From assembly GCA_027297085.1 (NCBI GenBank), contig JAPUIL010000087.1:1-6123 (forward strand): a stretch of DNA of 6,123 bases, read 5' to 3'. Below the pieces are notes generated by a model, which made no database searches, was not told the origin of the DNA, and worked only from the letters and a program-made list of their open reading frames with translations. Positions 1 to 5,631 of this stretch are shown here, one piece after another; the stretch's first letter is position 1, and every line of letters begins with the position of its first letter. The position numbers and the translations under genes are program-made. This DNA comes from Verrucomicrobiota bacterium. Its GTDB lineage: Bacteria > Verrucomicrobiota > Verrucomicrobiia > Opitutales > UBA2995.

Positions 1-1010
1 AGTTCCTCCTTGCGGAAATCGTTGTGCATCTCGAGGTCGGCCTTCTCGATCATCTTGCGGGCTGGACCCTCCTCCATCATCCTGGAGAGTTGCTTGTTCT
101 TGGGCATGCCCATGCGAACCTGAAGAAGAGCCATGCTGGTAGCGAACTCGTCCTCAAGTTGGTCTTTTTCCAGCTCGGCCTTAGCCTTGGCGACCAGGCT
201 GTTGCAAAAACGGTTTTGCTCCCGCACCAATCGCTCAACCACGGGCTTGAATTCATTGAACGGCATCTCCCGGGTAATCTGAACCGGACCTGATATAATC
301 AAAGGAGTCCGCGCTTCATCCACCAGAATGGAATCCACCTCATCGACAATACAGAAGACATGATCACGTTGAACCTGTGCATCGGCGACCATGGCCATTC
401 CGTTATCCCGCAGGTAATCAAATCCAAATTCCGACGCCGTGCCGTAGGTTATATCCTTTTGATACATCTCCTTTTTCTGGGAAAGCGGCATAGCATTTTG
501 AATACACCCCACCGAAAGCCCGAGAAATTTGAAAAGGTACCCCATCCATTCACTATCACGTTGGGCCAGATAATCATTAACCGTCACACAGTGGCATCCG
601 CGGGCCGGAAGGGCATTTAAGTACAGCGGTAAAGTCGCCACGAGCGTTTTACCTTCCCCGGTAGCCATTTCAGCAATTTTTCCTTTGTGAAGCGCCAAGG
701 CTCCTATGATCTGCACATCATAGGGCACCATATTCCACTCCAGCTTATGGCCGGAAACTTCGTGCATTTGTCCACAGAGGCGCCGGGCCGCGTTCTTTAC
801 AGTGGCAAAGGCTTCCGTTAAAAGCTCCTCTATGGTCTCACCCGCCTCTAACCGGTCGCGAAACTGCTGGGTATGACCACGCAATTCTTCATCAGTTAGC
901 AGCTGGTATTGTTCCTCCAACTCATTGACGCGAGCAATGGTTGGCTGGGACTGCTTGATGAATTTTTTGTAAGGCCGATCGGCAAATCTTTTAAAGATGA
1001 AGGACAGCAT
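1..1010 (-). CDS. secA: Protein translocase subunit SecA, N-terminal part (cut by window edge)
   Basis: SecA is the cytoplasmic ATPase that pushes unfolded preproteins through the SecYEG channel. The minus-strand reading frame runs open from ATG at 1010-1008 to the window edge, giving 336 residues of a protein that normally has about 900-1100. Visible parts in order: an N-terminal helix starting [16 protein letters not shown]; Walker A MATGEGKT at residues 115-122; the '[16 protein letters not shown]' segment at about 142-157; '[16 protein letters not shown]' at 188-203; Walker B/DEAD-type '[20 protein letters not shown]' at 222-241; then the start of the preprotein cross-linking domain. '[16 protein letters not shown]' near 300-315 belongs to an extra block in that domain seen in Bacteroidota- and Verrucomicrobiota-type SecA. 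The ATG fits the usual SecA N-terminus. No clear Shine-Dalgarno site lies before it. The gene diverges from the CBS gene. The family call is very secure; the 3' end is not visible. Confidence 0.98.
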   Translation of the reverse strand, partial: MLSFIFKRFADRPYKKFIKQSQPTIARVNELEEQYQLLTDEELRGHTQQFRDRLEAGETIEELLTEAFATVKNAARRLCGQMHEVSGHKLEWNMVPYDVQIIGALALHKGKIAEMATGEGKTLVATLPLYLNALPARGCHCVTVNDYLAQRDSEWMGYLFKFLGLSVGCIQNAMPLSQKKEMYQKDITYGTASEFGFDYLRDNGMAMVADAQVQRDHVFCIVDEVDSILVDEARTPLIISGPVQITREMPFNEFKPVVERLVREQNRFCNSLVAKAKAELEKDQLEDEFATSMALLQVRMGMPKNKQLSRMMEEGPARKMIEKADLEMHNDFRKEE

Positions 1011-1121
1011 TGTGCGATAAAAACGGGGCAATGTAGGTAGTTACCCCAAGGGAAGCAACCGCAGAGTTACACCAGTTTAGTCCCGCTGAAAACCCCGTGG
1101 GTTCCTGATAATCACCCGGTC

Positions 1122-1197
1122 GTGGATTGGACATCCGGCACCTCCACCAGCCTACGCTTGAAGCCAAGCGTAAAGCGCAGGCTGCCACGCCGTAGGC
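1122..1197. repeat. Structured intergenic element with orphan T-arm/CCA-like sequence
   Basis: On the plus strand, 1122-1149 has the layout of a tRNA or tmRNA 3' end. A T-stem-like pair is GTGGA (1122-1126) with TCCGG (1134-1138), 4 of 5 pairs counting one G-T. A 7-nt loop, TTGGACA (1127-1133), is one base from a TTCGACA T-loop. Then come CACCTCC (1139-1145), A, and CCA (1147-1149). The matching 5' acceptor strand (GGAGGTG) and a tRNA or tmRNA body are absent, so it is not a complete RNA gene. The antisense reading gives 'WWRCRMSNPRPG', close to the 'WWRxRESNPRP' peptides that I recall recurring in spurious intergenic ORF annotations. It runs straight into a stem-loop (1148-1184) and an outer repeat, GCCTACG (1150-1156) against CGTAGGC (1191-1197). 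I infer a copy of a dispersed non-coding repeat; copy number cannot be judged from one window. Confidence 0.5.
1148..1184 (-). other. 12-bp stem-loop in the secA upstream region
   Basis: Positions 1148-1159 pair with 1173-1184 over 12 bp, with a single A-C mismatch on the plus strand. In a minus-strand (secA-direction) transcript that mismatch becomes a G-U pair, so the stem is fully paired only in that direction. The loop is 13 nt. An alternative inner hairpin, TACGCTT (1153-1159) with AAGCGTA (1166-1172), competes with it. No T-run follows on either strand, so it is not a typical intrinsic terminator. It may be part of the secA leader or simply the core of the repeat element. Confidence 0.55.
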
Positions 1198-1318
1198 CCG
1201 ATCAGGGCGAAGACGAGCTCATAGGCGTTTGCGATTAAATAGGGTTTCAATTTTCCAAACGGGACCCATCAGCTGCCTATATCGCAATAACCCAAGGGAA
1301 ATTCTCAAAACAAAATGA

Positions 1319-1346
1319 TTGCCAGCCTAATAGACCCTATTAGTAT
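1319..1346 (+). promoter_or_regulatory. Weak candidate sigma70 promoter for the CBS-domain gene
   Basis: TTGCCA (1319-1324) and TAGTAT (1341-1346) are separated by 16 nt and lie about 30 nt before the ATG at 1376. Each hexamer matches the consensus at only about four positions, so this is a position-based guess. The putative -10 overlaps the right arm of the inverted repeat at 1328-1342. Confidence 0.25.
1328..1342. promoter_or_regulatory. Inverted repeat TAATAG-ACC-CTATTA, possible operator
   Basis: A perfect 6-bp inverted repeat with a 3-bp spacer sits 33 bp upstream of the CBS gene start and overlaps the candidate -10 hexamer. The size and symmetry suit a dimeric helix-turn-helix repressor site. 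No regulator gene is visible in the window, so a regulatory role is inference. A 6-bp AT-rich palindrome can also arise by chance. Confidence 0.3.
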
Positions 1347-1375
1347 TCATAATCGCTAATTTCGAATCCCGAACA

Positions 1376-1825
1376 ATGAAATCGCCACTATCTACTCTAC
1401 TTTCAGAAAAACAAGGCAGTGTCTACTCCGTATCCCCAAATACCACGGTTCAAGATGCCGCCCAAATGATGAACGACCATCACATTGGTAGCGTGGTTGT
1501 CCTCGACGAGACCAAATTAGTTGGAATATTTACCGAACGGGATGTACTGAAACGAATAGTTATGAAGGATCTCGATCCCTCCAATACCTTAGTGAGCCAG
1601 GTGATGACAAAAAAGATCACCACTGTGTCTCCCACGACCTCAGTGCATAAAGCTATGGAAATGATGGCCACACTGCGGCTGCGGCATTTGCCCGTTATGA
1701 AGGATGACAAACTTGTTGGCGTGATTTCCATCAGAGATCTCACGGGTTACATCTCGCAATCCTTCAAATTCGAGACGGATACTCTTTGGAGCTTTATCAC
1801 AGGCGATTATCCAAACACAGCATAG
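1376..1825 (+). CDS. Small protein with two CBS domains
   Basis: This is a 149-residue soluble protein made almost entirely of a CBS pair (Bateman module). The first CBS domain spans about residues 16-61 and ends in 'LVGIFTERDVLKRI'; the second spans about 76-126 and ends in 'LVGVISIRDLTGYI'. Both keep the typical 'hGhhTxRD'-like end. Such modules usually bind adenosine ligands (AMP, ATP, SAM, NAD or cyclic dinucleotides) and report energy or redox status to a partner. No enzymatic, membrane or DNA-binding domain is attached, so the target is unknown. No Shine-Dalgarno site is evident before the ATG. It lies alone: divergent from secA, and about 475 bp before the nqrA start with a strong separate promoter between, so co-transcription with nqr is not indicated. 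The family assignment is secure; the physiological role is not known. Confidence 0.92.
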   Translation: MKSPLSTLLSEKQGSVYSVSPNTTVQDAAQMMNDHHIGSVVVLDETKLVGIFTERDVLKRIVMKDLDPSNTLVSQVMTKKITTVSPTTSVHKAMEMMATLRLRHLPVMKDDKLVGVISIRDLTGYISQSFKFETDTLWSFITGDYPNTA

Positions 1826-1853
1826 AATCCCTCATAAGAATTCCCATAAGTGA

Positions 1854-1895
1854 ATGCCTCCGACCAGGGTGACCTGGCCGAATCGTGCAAGGCAT
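1854..1895 (+). other. Nested inverted repeats after the CBS gene
   Basis: An outer pair, ATGCCT (1854-1859) with AGGCAT (1890-1895), encloses a hairpin of CCAGG (1864-1868), loop GTGA, and CCTGG (1873-1877). GTGA is a GNRA-type tetraloop, which stabilises RNA hairpins. The structure begins 28 bp after the CBS stop codon, so it may protect or end that transcript. A T-run appears only about 30 nt later (1926-1932), so it is not a standard intrinsic terminator. Confidence 0.35.
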
Positions 1896-1952
1896 CGTCC
1901 AATCCCCTCATTAATCTTGTAGTTGTTTTTTTGCGACACCGCAAGATCCTGC

Positions 1953-1971
1953 CTTTACTAAAAAAGTAAAG
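1953..1971. other. 7-bp perfect hairpin CTTTACT / AGTAAAG
   Basis: CTTTACT (1953-1959) and AGTAAAG (1965-1971) are perfectly complementary around a loop of five A. The stem is A/T-rich and no T-run follows on either strand, so terminator function is doubtful. It could be a protein-binding palindrome, or chance in a relaxed intergenic stretch. Confidence 0.3.
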
Positions 1972-2078
1972 TCCGGATTCGCTATCCTATTTGGCGCCTG
2001 ATGGCCTATTCCAATTAAAAGGATAAAATGGTGCAGCTCATTCCAGAGGCAGCGCATCCCCTTGGGGCAGAGGACTTT

Positions 2079-2107
2079 TTGTCATTTTAAATGGAATTGA
2101 GTATAAT
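2079..2107 (+). promoter_or_regulatory. Near-consensus sigma70 promoter for the nqr operon
   Basis: TTGTCA (2079-2084, 5 of 6 consensus bases) is followed after exactly 17 nt by TATAAT (2102-2107, 6 of 6). It is the best promoter I see in the window and points at nqrA. Transcription would start near 2114, giving a leader of about 185 nt before the GTG at 2300. The near-ideal match suggests strong basal expression, as expected for a main respiratory complex. Confidence 0.7.
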
Positions 2108-2222
2108 TTGTTAGCATGCAAGAACAGCTGTAAATTCGGGCAATCTGCCGGACTTCTAAAAAGGCATAACGAATCTTAAACCGCCTCATTCCAGCTCCAC
2201 TCGGGCCGAAATTCGATGGGAA

Positions 2223-2250
2223 TTGACATAATAATTTCCCATACTATTTG
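2223..2250 (+). promoter_or_regulatory. Possible second nqr promoter
   Basis: TTGACA (2223-2228) is a perfect -35 hexamer. The best placed -10 is TATTTG (2245-2250, 16-nt spacer), which is poor. If used, it would give a leader of about 40-45 nt before GTG 2300 and would start transcription inside any protein begun at ATG 2216. A role is plausible but weakly supported. Confidence 0.28.
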
Positions 2251-2299
2251 TAGGATTTTCCTTTTTTTCGCATGCGGATCAACTCCAAGAAATATTAAC

Positions 2300-3670
2300 G
2301 TGGGATCTTACAAGATAAAACACGGATTGGACTTAAGGCTCATGGGTTCGCCCAAGCCAAGCATCGCGGATGCATCGGATGCAGGCTCCGTATCCATTTA
2401 TCCACAGGAATTCGAAGGGATAAAACCACGACTCCAGGTTAAAGAAGGCGATATCGTCAAACGCGGCGGGCTTCTGTTTTTCGATAAGAAAAACGAGCAC
2501 TTGAAATTCAGAGCTCCAGCTGGAGGTAGAGTTAATGCGATCAAACTTGGCCCACGCCGAGCGCTGACTGAAATTGAGATCGAAGTGTCGCCAAACGAGG
2601 ATGTCGAGACCTTCCAACAGTACACGGCAGAACAGATTCTTACGCTTTCTCGAGACGAAATTCTAAGCCAACTTCTTGAGACGGGCTACCTCGCTTATAT
2701 TTTGCAGCGACCGTTTTCAAAAATTGCGGATCCTGCCGTAAGCCCCAAGTCGATATTTGTAAACGGAATGAACACTGCTCCCTTTCAAGCGGACATTCAT
2801 ATTGCGGTTACGGAAAACGAAACTGACTTTCAAGCAGGCCTCAACATATTGACTCGATTGACAAATGGGAAGGTCAACCTGTGTATAGCGGCAAACCCTG
2901 CGAACCCTTCTACTGCAGTCACCCAGGCTAAGCATGTTGATATACACACTTTCAGCGGACCTCATCCGTCGGGTAACTCGAGTGTGCACATCCATAATAT
3001 CGACCCCATTAGTCCGGGCGACCAGGTATGGGTGGCTAGCGCCGTGGACGTCATCCTCATCGGGGCACTATTTCTTGAAGGCGTTCTGCCAGCCACCAAA
3101 GTAGTCGTTGCAGGTGGTACTGGGATACAGGAGCCAAGCCGGCAATATTACCGAACGCGTATTGGAGGAAGGCTCGACAGCTTGCTTAAGGGAAGGTGCT
3201 CCGAGGAACCGTACCGGTTATTATCGGGCGATGTGCTGAGTGGGATTCAAATTCAACCGGATGAGTATCTACGTTTTTATCAATCCAGCATTACGGCAAT
3301 TCCAGCTAGTCGAAAACGCTCCTTTCTTGGTTGGATGTCACCTGGGTGGAATCAATTCAGCGCCTCGAAACTCTTCCTCTCAAGCTGGTTCAAGCGAAGC
3401 GCTTCCTGGGATTTCAACACAAATCTGAACGGAAGCCATCGTGTTATGGTGCTGACCGGGCTCTACGACAAATACATGCCCATGCGCATAATGGTGGATT
3501 ATCTGGTACGGGCTGCGCTGGCCCACGATACCGACGAGGCGGTCAAGCTGGGTATTTTGGAAACCGATCCCGAGGACTTCGCCCTGTGCTCATACGTCTG
3601 TCCGTCAAAAATGGATGTGATGGGCATCATTCGAACCGGTTTGATCGAAATCGAGGAGGAGGGTCTGTAA
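2300..3670 (+). CDS. nqrA: Na+-translocating NADH:quinone oxidoreductase subunit A
   Basis: NqrA is the peripheral cytoplasmic subunit of the Na+-pumping NADH:quinone reductase, linked in the family to quinone or inhibitor binding. From GTG 2300 the product has 456 residues, against about 447 in Vibrio cholerae. It begins 'MGSYKIKHGLDL', matching the family start 'IKKGLDLPI'. Recognisable segments include the barrel-sandwich part 'VKEGDIVKRGGLLFFDKKNE' (47-66), 'RPFSK' (137-141), 'FSGPHPSG' (218-225), 'SFLGWMSPG' (341-349), 'NGSHRVMVLTGLYDKYMPM' (377-395) and the C-terminal 'EDFALCSYVCPSKMD' (425-439). An ATG at 2216 would add 28 residues with a hydrophobic run that the family lacks; I prefer GTG 2300. 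No good Shine-Dalgarno site precedes either. It is first in the operon, 1 nt before nqrB. Confidence 0.96.
   Translation: MGSYKIKHGLDLRLMGSPKPSIADASDAGSVSIYPQEFEGIKPRLQVKEGDIVKRGGLLFFDKKNEHLKFRAPAGGRVNAIKLGPRRALTEIEIEVSPNEDVETFQQYTAEQILTLSRDEILSQLLETGYLAYILQRPFSKIADPAVSPKSIFVNGMNTAPFQADIHIAVTENETDFQAGLNILTRLTNGKVNLCIAANPANPSTAVTQAKHVDIHTFSGPHPSGNSSVHIHNIDPISPGDQVWVASAVDVILIGALFLEGVLPATKVVVAGGTGIQEPSRQYYRTRIGGRLDSLLKGRCSEEPYRLLSGDVLSGIQIQPDEYLRFYQSSITAIPASRKRSFLGWMSPGWNQFSASKLFLSSWFKRSASWDFNTNLNGSHRVMVLTGLYDKYMPMRIMVDYLVRAALAHDTDEAVKLGILETDPEDFALCSYVCPSKMDVMGIIRTGLIEIEEEGL
3654..3663 (+). promoter_or_regulatory. Strong Shine-Dalgarno site for nqrB
   Basis: The purine run AGGAGGAGGG lies 8 nt before the nqrB ATG at 3672, inside the last codons of nqrA. 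It is the clearest ribosome-binding site in the window and fixes the nqrB start. It contrasts with the absent sites before secA, the CBS gene and nqrA. Confidence 0.75.
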
Positions 3671-3671
3671 T

Positions 3672-4892
3672 ATGAAATTCCTCCAGGATCAACTTGAAAA
3701 AGTGAAACCCCTGTTCGAGCCGGGTGGGAAGCTGGAAAAGCTCTATCCGTTGTACGAAGCGACAGATACCTTTCTCTTTACCCCAGCGGACGAAACTCTA
3801 GCAGCTCCACATATAAGGGATGCTCGAGAAATGAAACGCACGATGATCACGGTGCTGATCTCCATGATGCCATGCGTCCTTTTTGGCATTTGGAAGGCGG
3901 GACATCAACACAACGTGGTCAATCAGATTGCCAATACCGGGTTCGTCGAGGATATGATTCAGGGCAGTCTATTGGTCCTTCCAATTATTGTAGTATCATA
4001 CGCGGTCGGAGGCGCATGGGAAACGCTCTTCGCTATTGTTCGAAAGCATGAGATCAACGAAGGATTCCTGGTAACGGGTATGCTCTTTCCTCTTACGCTT
4101 CCCCCCACGATTCCGCTGTGGGAAGTTGCTGTGGGAATTTCATTGGGAGTGGTAATCGGAAAGGAAATTTTTGGGGGCACAGGTTTCAATGTTCTGAATC
4201 CGGCGTTAACAGCTCGTGCATTTGTATTTTTCGGGACTCCAAAAGCAATGACCGGAGACGGAATTTGGACAAGCGTTCTAGATAATGGCCAAGTCATAGA
4301 GGGCTTTACGGGAGCGACACCCCTGGCTGTTGTCGCACAATCACCGGACAGTACCAATATTATCCAAACGCTCCAGAATTCTGACTTTGGTGAAGGGTTT
4401 ACATGGATGCGGATTTTCCTGGGAGATTTCGGTGGCAGCATCGGCGAATCAAGTGGTCCCGCCTGCTTAATCGGCGCCGCAATTCTTATTGTGTCCGGAG
4501 TGGGTTCCTGGCGTATCATGCTTTCCTGCGTCATTGGCTTGGCTGCAGGATCATATCTGATGAATGCCGTAGGCAAATCCGGAGATTTCATCGCCTTCAC
4601 TCAGTTATCGTTTCACTATCATTTGGTAATGGGAGGCTTTTTGTTTGGTGCGATTTTTATGGCAACGGATCCCGTTTCAGGAACCGCAACGAACAAAGGG
4701 AAATGGATCTACGGCTTTATGATCGGATTGTTGGTCGTGCTTATTCGAGTAGCCAATCCCGCTTATCCGGAAGGGGTCATGCTGGCCATTCTGTTCATGA
4801 ACGTAATGGCTCCGCTGATTGACCATTTCGTACTTCAGGCACATATTAAGAGTAGAGAACGTTATTTGAAGAGATTTAAACCTCATGATTAA
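3672..4892 (+). CDS. nqrB: Na+-translocating NADH:quinone oxidoreductase subunit B
   Basis: NqrB is the large membrane subunit (406 residues here, near 415 in Vibrio) that carries one covalent FMN, holds riboflavin in the family, and is central to Na+ transfer and quinone reduction. The N-terminal cytoplasmic part contains 'FEPGGKLEKLYPLYEATDTF' (15-34) and 'HIRDAREMKRTMI' (47-59), followed by many hydrophobic segments (the family has about ten). Conserved blocks: 'VRKHEINEGFLVTGMLFPLT' (123-142), 'GKEIFGGTGFNVLNPALTAR' (163-182), the flavin motif 'GFTGATPL' with the FMN-accepting threonine at about 216, 'GSIGESS', 'FFMATDPVS'-like 'IFMATDPVS' (328-336), and 'RVANPAYPEGVMLAILFMN' (359-377). 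It begins 1 nt after nqrA and overlaps nqrC by 8 nt, indicating translational coupling. All expected key features are present. Confidence 0.98.
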   Translation: MKFLQDQLEKVKPLFEPGGKLEKLYPLYEATDTFLFTPADETLAAPHIRDAREMKRTMITVLISMMPCVLFGIWKAGHQHNVVNQIANTGFVEDMIQGSLLVLPIIVVSYAVGGAWETLFAIVRKHEINEGFLVTGMLFPLTLPPTIPLWEVAVGISLGVVIGKEIFGGTGFNVLNPALTARAFVFFGTPKAMTGDGIWTSVLDNGQVIEGFTGATPLAVVAQSPDSTNIIQTLQNSDFGEGFTWMRIFLGDFGGSIGESSGPACLIGAAILIVSGVGSWRIMLSCVIGLAAGSYLMNAVGKSGDFIAFTQLSFHYHLVMGGFLFGAIFMATDPVSGTATNKGKWIYGFMIGLLVVLIRVANPAYPEGVMLAILFMNVMAPLIDHFVLQAHIKSRERYLKRFKPHD

Positions 4893-5631
4893 GGAAGATT
4901 TAAAAACGATTAAGTTCGCTGCCATCATTTGCGTGGTTTGCAGCCTGATACTCTCCACTACCGTCGCCCTTTTAAAAGAACGACAGGATGACAATGTGGA
5001 GTTGGACCGAATGATCAATGTGCTCAAGGCGTTCGGTCAGCCAATCACGAACGGTGATGGCCGATCACTGAACAAGGAAGAGGTGGATGCAATCTTTGCT
5101 GAATCTATCGAGGAAATTATAATAGACAAGGAATCGGGCGATATACTGGAAGGTATGACCAGTGTCGATCTTCCCAAAAAGGAACGCAAAGCGAAGACAT
5201 CAAAAGACAGAACCATGCTCCCCCTCTACCAATGGATAGAAGATGGGAAGATTACTCAATACGCCTTTCCGATTTCCGGAATGGGTCTTTGGTCGATACT
5301 TCATGGCTACCTCTCGGTTGATAGTTCACTCACCAAATTCCAGGGCATCACTTTTTATAAACATGGGGAAACACCCGGAATGGGCGCTGAGATCGTAAAG
5401 CCCTGGTTTCAGGATCAATTTAAGGAGAAGGTGTTTTTTAAGGATGGCGAATTGAAGCGGTTCGAGGTTAAAAAGGAGGGCGCATCGCCGGACGATTTGC
5501 ATGCGGTTTCAGGAATCAGCGCGGCTACGATGACGGGCAACGGTATCAACGTTTTCCTTAATCGAGACCTAGCATTGTATGAAAAGTACTTCAGCAAAAT
5601 TAGAGGAAAGGAGATACCAGGAGATGGCTAA
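4885..5631 (+). CDS. nqrC: Na+-translocating NADH:quinone oxidoreductase subunit C
   Basis: NqrC is a single-span, mostly periplasmic flavoprotein that carries the second covalent FMN, attached by the ApbE flavin transferase; no apbE is in the window. The product has 248 residues (about 257 in Vibrio). A short cytoplasmic N-terminus is followed by one membrane segment at about 11-30, then '[17 protein letters not shown]'. The FMN-binding domain includes '[18 protein letters not shown]' (129-146), '[14 protein letters not shown]' (157-170) and the attachment motif '[13 protein letters not shown]' (209-221). The acceptor threonine is about residue 215. The usual core is S-G-A-T; here it reads S-A-A-T, so glycine is replaced by alanine. 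The gene starts within the end of nqrB (8-nt overlap) and its end overlaps nqrD by 8 nt. Only a weak purine stretch (GAAGAG) precedes it, fitting coupled translation. Confidence 0.97.
   Translation: MIKEDLKTIKFAAIICVVCSLILSTTVALLKERQDDNVELDRMINVLKAFGQPITNGDGRSLNKEEVDAIFAESIEEIIIDKESGDILEGMTSVDLPKKERKAKTSKDRTMLPLYQWIEDGKITQYAFPISGMGLWSILHGYLSVDSSLTKFQGITFYKHGETPGMGAEIVKPWFQDQFKEKVFFKDGELKRFEVKKEGASPDDLHAVSGISAATMTGNGINVFLNRDLALYEKYFSKIRGKEIPGDG
5608..5613 (+). promoter_or_regulatory. Shine-Dalgarno site for nqrD
   Basis: AAGGAG lies 10 nt before the nqrD ATG at 5624, within nqrC. A second AGGAG directly abuts the ATG and is too close to be optimal. The spacing supports ATG 5624 as the start. 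Confidence 0.5.

Larger units (their letters stand above)
1011..1375. other. Divergent intergenic region between secA and the CBS-domain gene
   Basis: This 365-bp stretch separates two divergently oriented genes and should carry the promoters of both. I see no convincing protein gene. A 65-codon minus-strand frame ending at 991 overlaps the secA start and reads through the T-arm-like element, so it is most likely not translated. The left-centre part (1122-1197) is taken up by a repeat-like, structured element. The right end holds a 6-bp inverted repeat and a weak promoter candidate for the CBS gene. I could not pick a convincing sigma70 promoter for secA by eye. Confidence 0.7.
1826..2299. 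other. Non-coding region between the CBS gene and nqrA
   Basis: About 470 bp without a convincing gene. It holds nested inverted repeats (1854-1895), an A/T-rich hairpin (1953-1971), a self-complementary CCCCTTGGGG (2058-2067), a near-consensus promoter (2079-2107), and a perfect -35 hexamer (2223-2228) within the expected nqr leader. A T-run at 2262-2268 lies shortly before the chosen nqrA start. The leader from the main promoter to nqrA would be roughly 185 nt, long enough for post-transcriptional control, but I recognise no known riboswitch in it. Confidence 0.7.

Noticed and set aside
24..620. Plus-strand open frames of 89 and 86 codons within the secA region
   Set aside because: They lie entirely opposite the SecA coding frame, which has clear Walker A and B motifs; they match no family I know.
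1122..1149. A complete tRNA or tmRNA gene on the plus strand
   Set aside because: The 3'-like end has no complementary GGAGGTG 5' acceptor strand, no anticodon arm and no tag-peptide frame at the right distance; the area upstream is secA coding sequence.
991..1188. 65-codon minus-strand frame upstream of and overlapping the secA start
   Set aside because: It passes through the T-arm-like repeat and hairpin and overlaps the secA start. Its 'WWRCR..NPRP' segment is the antisense of an RNA-like repeat, so translation is unlikely.
1931..1944. TTGCG-ACAC-CGCAA hairpin beside a 7-T run, as an intrinsic terminator
   Set aside because: The T-run precedes the hairpin on the plus strand and becomes an A-run after it on the minus strand, so neither direction has the hairpin-then-U order.
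2058..2067. CCCCTTGGGG self-complementary stretch as a terminator before the T5 at 2076
   Set aside because: Only three pairs can form around a 4-nt loop, and the T-run is eight bases away and short.
2028..2090. 20-codon frame MVQLIPEAAHPLGAEDFLSF with an AAAGGA before the ATG, a possible leader peptide
   Set aside because: It overlaps the -35 of the strong nqr promoter and ends before the predicted transcription start, so it would not be in the nqr mRNA. It shows no regulatory codon run.
3959..4600. 213-codon minus-strand frame opposite nqrB
   Set aside because: It is a shadow of the NqrB frame. The opposite strand is fully explained by a well-conserved membrane protein, and the frame has no start signal or recognisable family.
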